Source: Diphasiastrum complanatum
Lineage: Eukaryota; Streptophyta; Lycopodiopsida; Lycopodiales; Lycopodiaceae
Reading direction: 5' to 3'
Length of the DNA: 64,000 nt
Assembly: GCA_029204225.1 (NCBI GenBank)
Contig: CM055104.1
Coordinates: forward strand, 23,056,786-23,120,785
Shown here: piece by piece, positions 62,335 through 64,000 of the stretch
Numbering within the stretch: the first letter of the stretch is position 1
How the letters are laid out: each line of letters starts with the position of its first letter
The notes under the pieces: model-generated
The model's database searches: none
What the model saw: the letters and a program-made list of their open reading frames with translations, nothing else
Told to the model about the DNA's origin: nothing
Made by a program: the position numbers and the translations under genes

Positions 62335-63827
62335 TCTGACACTTGACCTGGCTACACTCTCCAAAGCTAAGAAGATGTGGGATGCAATACTCACCAAATT
62401 TCAGACGAAATCAAGAAGTCAAATCATGATGCTGGAAGATCAGTTGACGAATTTGCAGTGGGATGGAAAAGGCCTCACTTCTTTCATAAGAAAGATGCAG
62501 GATCTGTTTCTATCACTACATAGCTCACGTACATGTTGAGAGCCTAACCTTGATCATTCCAGACGACAAGAACCTGCTCGCGAAAGATCCTACCATGAAC
62601 CTCGAAAAGGCGATTATCGAGATTCGAGAGGAAGTCGAGGCCAGAGAACATCTTGATCACAAAGATGGTTCTAACCAGGCCCTCTACGGCAACAAAGAAA
62701 AATCAAACAAGCAATTTAAGCCTAAGAGGGAGTCGAATCAGGATCATGACCAACAGGCAGAGGGGACCAGCAAGAACAACTGGAAGACCAAAGGGAGGTC
62801 GAAACAACAAGGTGCAGACAAGAAGACTTGTGTGAGATGCAGAAGAGACGGGCATACAGTAGATACATGCTGGCTCAATCCCAAGATTGAGTGTATCCAT
62901 TGCCATGAGAAGGGTCATGTAGCCATGGATTGCCGCCAGAACCCAAGAAACAAGTCAGCACAGAACAAACAGGAGAACAACAATAGTTCATCCTATGTCG
63001 AGGAGCCCAAGAGCTTGAAAATGGGCGAAAAAAGAACGAACAGAAAACAAATTGAAAGGGACTATGAGGGAGGTAAGTTATGTAGATACACCCAGAAGAT
63101 CCTAGAGGACTTTGGGATGCTGAACTACAAAGGAGCGAACACTCCAATGCTCGCAGGGACGGTGCTGACGAATGATGTAGACATAGACAACACACATCCT
63201 AATATCGCTTATGCAGTATTCAGGATGAGCCAATTCTGCACGAATCCAGGCTCGACACATTGGAAGATTGCAAAACAAATTTTGCAATTTCTTCAATTAA
63301 CGAGGGATTATGGCTTGTGTTATTGTCATGGTGCAGGTTTCAGGATACTTTCCTAAAGCGACGCTAGCTAGGCATCTCTCAAGGACGACTATAAAAGTAT
63401 CTCAGGAGGATGCACATTGCATCAGGAGTAGCAGTTCTTTGGGTCAGCAAGAAGCAGATCGTTGTAGCCCAATCATCCTGCAAAGCAGAATATGTTGCAG
63501 CAGCAAAGATGGCCAACGAGATAATCTGGCTAAGACAGTTTCTGGACGAATTGGGCGAAACAAGAAACGAGCCCCTGGTCTTGCAGATGGAGAACACCTC
63601 TGCAATACACCTGACGAAAGACCTCGTGTTCCATTCGAAACCGAAACACATTACGATCAAATACCACTTGATCAGGGATCTAATTGAAAAGAAGATGTTG
63701 CAGACCACCTTCATCGGAATGAAAGACATGGTTGCTGACATCTTCACTAAAGCCCTGGACAGAGGACTCTTTGAGAGACAAAGGAGCAATCTCGGGATCG
63801 TAAAGCTATCATGCTTTGAGAGGGATC
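62335..63827 (+). pseudogene. copia family A deletion derivative: gag fused to RT/RNase H
   Basis: The gag part (62335-62539, SRSQIMMLEDQLTNLQW) shifts frame, then the 62550-63356 frame carries the zinc knuckles TCVRCRRDGHTVDTCW and IECIHCHEKGHVAMDC. Without a stop it then passes into late RT: RTNRK joined to QIERDYEGGKL, then SQFCTNPGSTHWKIA. Protease, integrase and the RT catalytic site are deleted. RNase H follows with two stops (ILS, stop, SDAS, stop) and a 1-bp deletion at about 63411; the frame 63410-63910 has SSCKAEYVAAAKMANE, ENTSAIHL (Asp changed to Glu) and DMVADIFTKAL. It reads through GAGAGGGATC into the LTR at 63828. Confidence 0.85.
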
Positions 63828-64000
63828 TGAAGAAACGAAATGTTTCTAACTACAAAGCCTTGCTAGCTTTCAGCCCTCAACCAGACGAAGATGTTCGTGA
63901 ACATTTTTAGCAGTTTTACATCATGTTCCATGTTTGACGACCAGATGGTCGAACACTGTATTCAGACCATTTTCCATATTATATTCAGTGTCGGACATAT
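63828..64000 (+). repeat. family A LTR, start only (window ends)
   Basis: It starts TGAAGAAACGAAATG after the purine tract GAGAGGGATC. The pol frame continues into it and stops at about 63910. The rest of the LTR is outside the window. Confidence 0.7.

Overview
The window looks like repeat-dense nuclear DNA of a land plant. The evidence is the last two exons of an intron-containing gene for a plastid-type GDT1/UPF0016 cation transporter (3946-4227), a plant-style hAT transposon, many Ty1/copia and two Ty3/gypsy remnants with initiator-tRNA-Met primer sites, and AT-rich spacers. I cannot place the lineage more precisely. There is no bacterial, viral or organellar gene organisation, no CRISPR array, and I recognised no rRNA or tRNA gene.

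Layout. 1-4.2 kb: an intron of the transporter gene holds a GGAAC-rich inverted-repeat element, and inside that sits a hAT element (657-3210) with an exact 8-bp target duplication; the last exons follow. 5.9-8.1 kb: copia scraps and a tiny LTR-pol scrap-LTR element. 9.5-10.2 kb: a 240-codon open frame with a SWIM zinc finger; two decayed relatives of its N-terminal half lie at 25.3-25.6 kb and 41.4-41.7 kb, each followed by the same copia RT scrap. 10.8-20.1 kb: minus-strand copia pol pieces fused head to tail, then a large inverted repeat whose arms each abut a long GA/CT tract. 21.2-24.7 kb: a copia element (here called family A) with two LTRs and only gag-protease between them. 26.6-28.6 kb: a complete non-autonomous LTR element with atypical ends, a primer site and a 5-bp target duplication. 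30-32.5 kb: a perfect foldback, a 70-bp tandem repeat, and an inverted-repeat element carrying a 190-bp tandem array. 33.8-39.1 kb: an unrecognised 195-codon ORF meeting a fairly complete but broken copia (family J) with its 5' LTR. 41.4-46.6 kb: nested LTRs and copia pol pieces. 46.7-49.4 kb: a gypsy gag-protease-RT remnant. 50.5-52.2 kb: a copia integrase-RT remnant. 54.9-59.9 kb: a chain of plus-strand copia pieces from at least three families. 60.1-62.3 kb: a gypsy RT-RNase H-integrase remnant. 62.3 kb to the end: a family A deletion derivative with an in-frame gag-RT fusion.

The host gene content I can support is the transporter 3' end and, less surely, the SWIM ORF. All retroelement reading frames carry stops, frameshifts or deletions, so none looks autonomous. 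Family letters (A, B, D, E, G, H, I, J) are my own labels from sequence resemblance inside this window. The most unusual features are seven long GA/CT tracts sharing flanking arms across loci, the repeatedly copied SWIM-linked domain, the LTR element with AGTTA/TAACT ends, and the TTAA-flanked inverted-repeat element.
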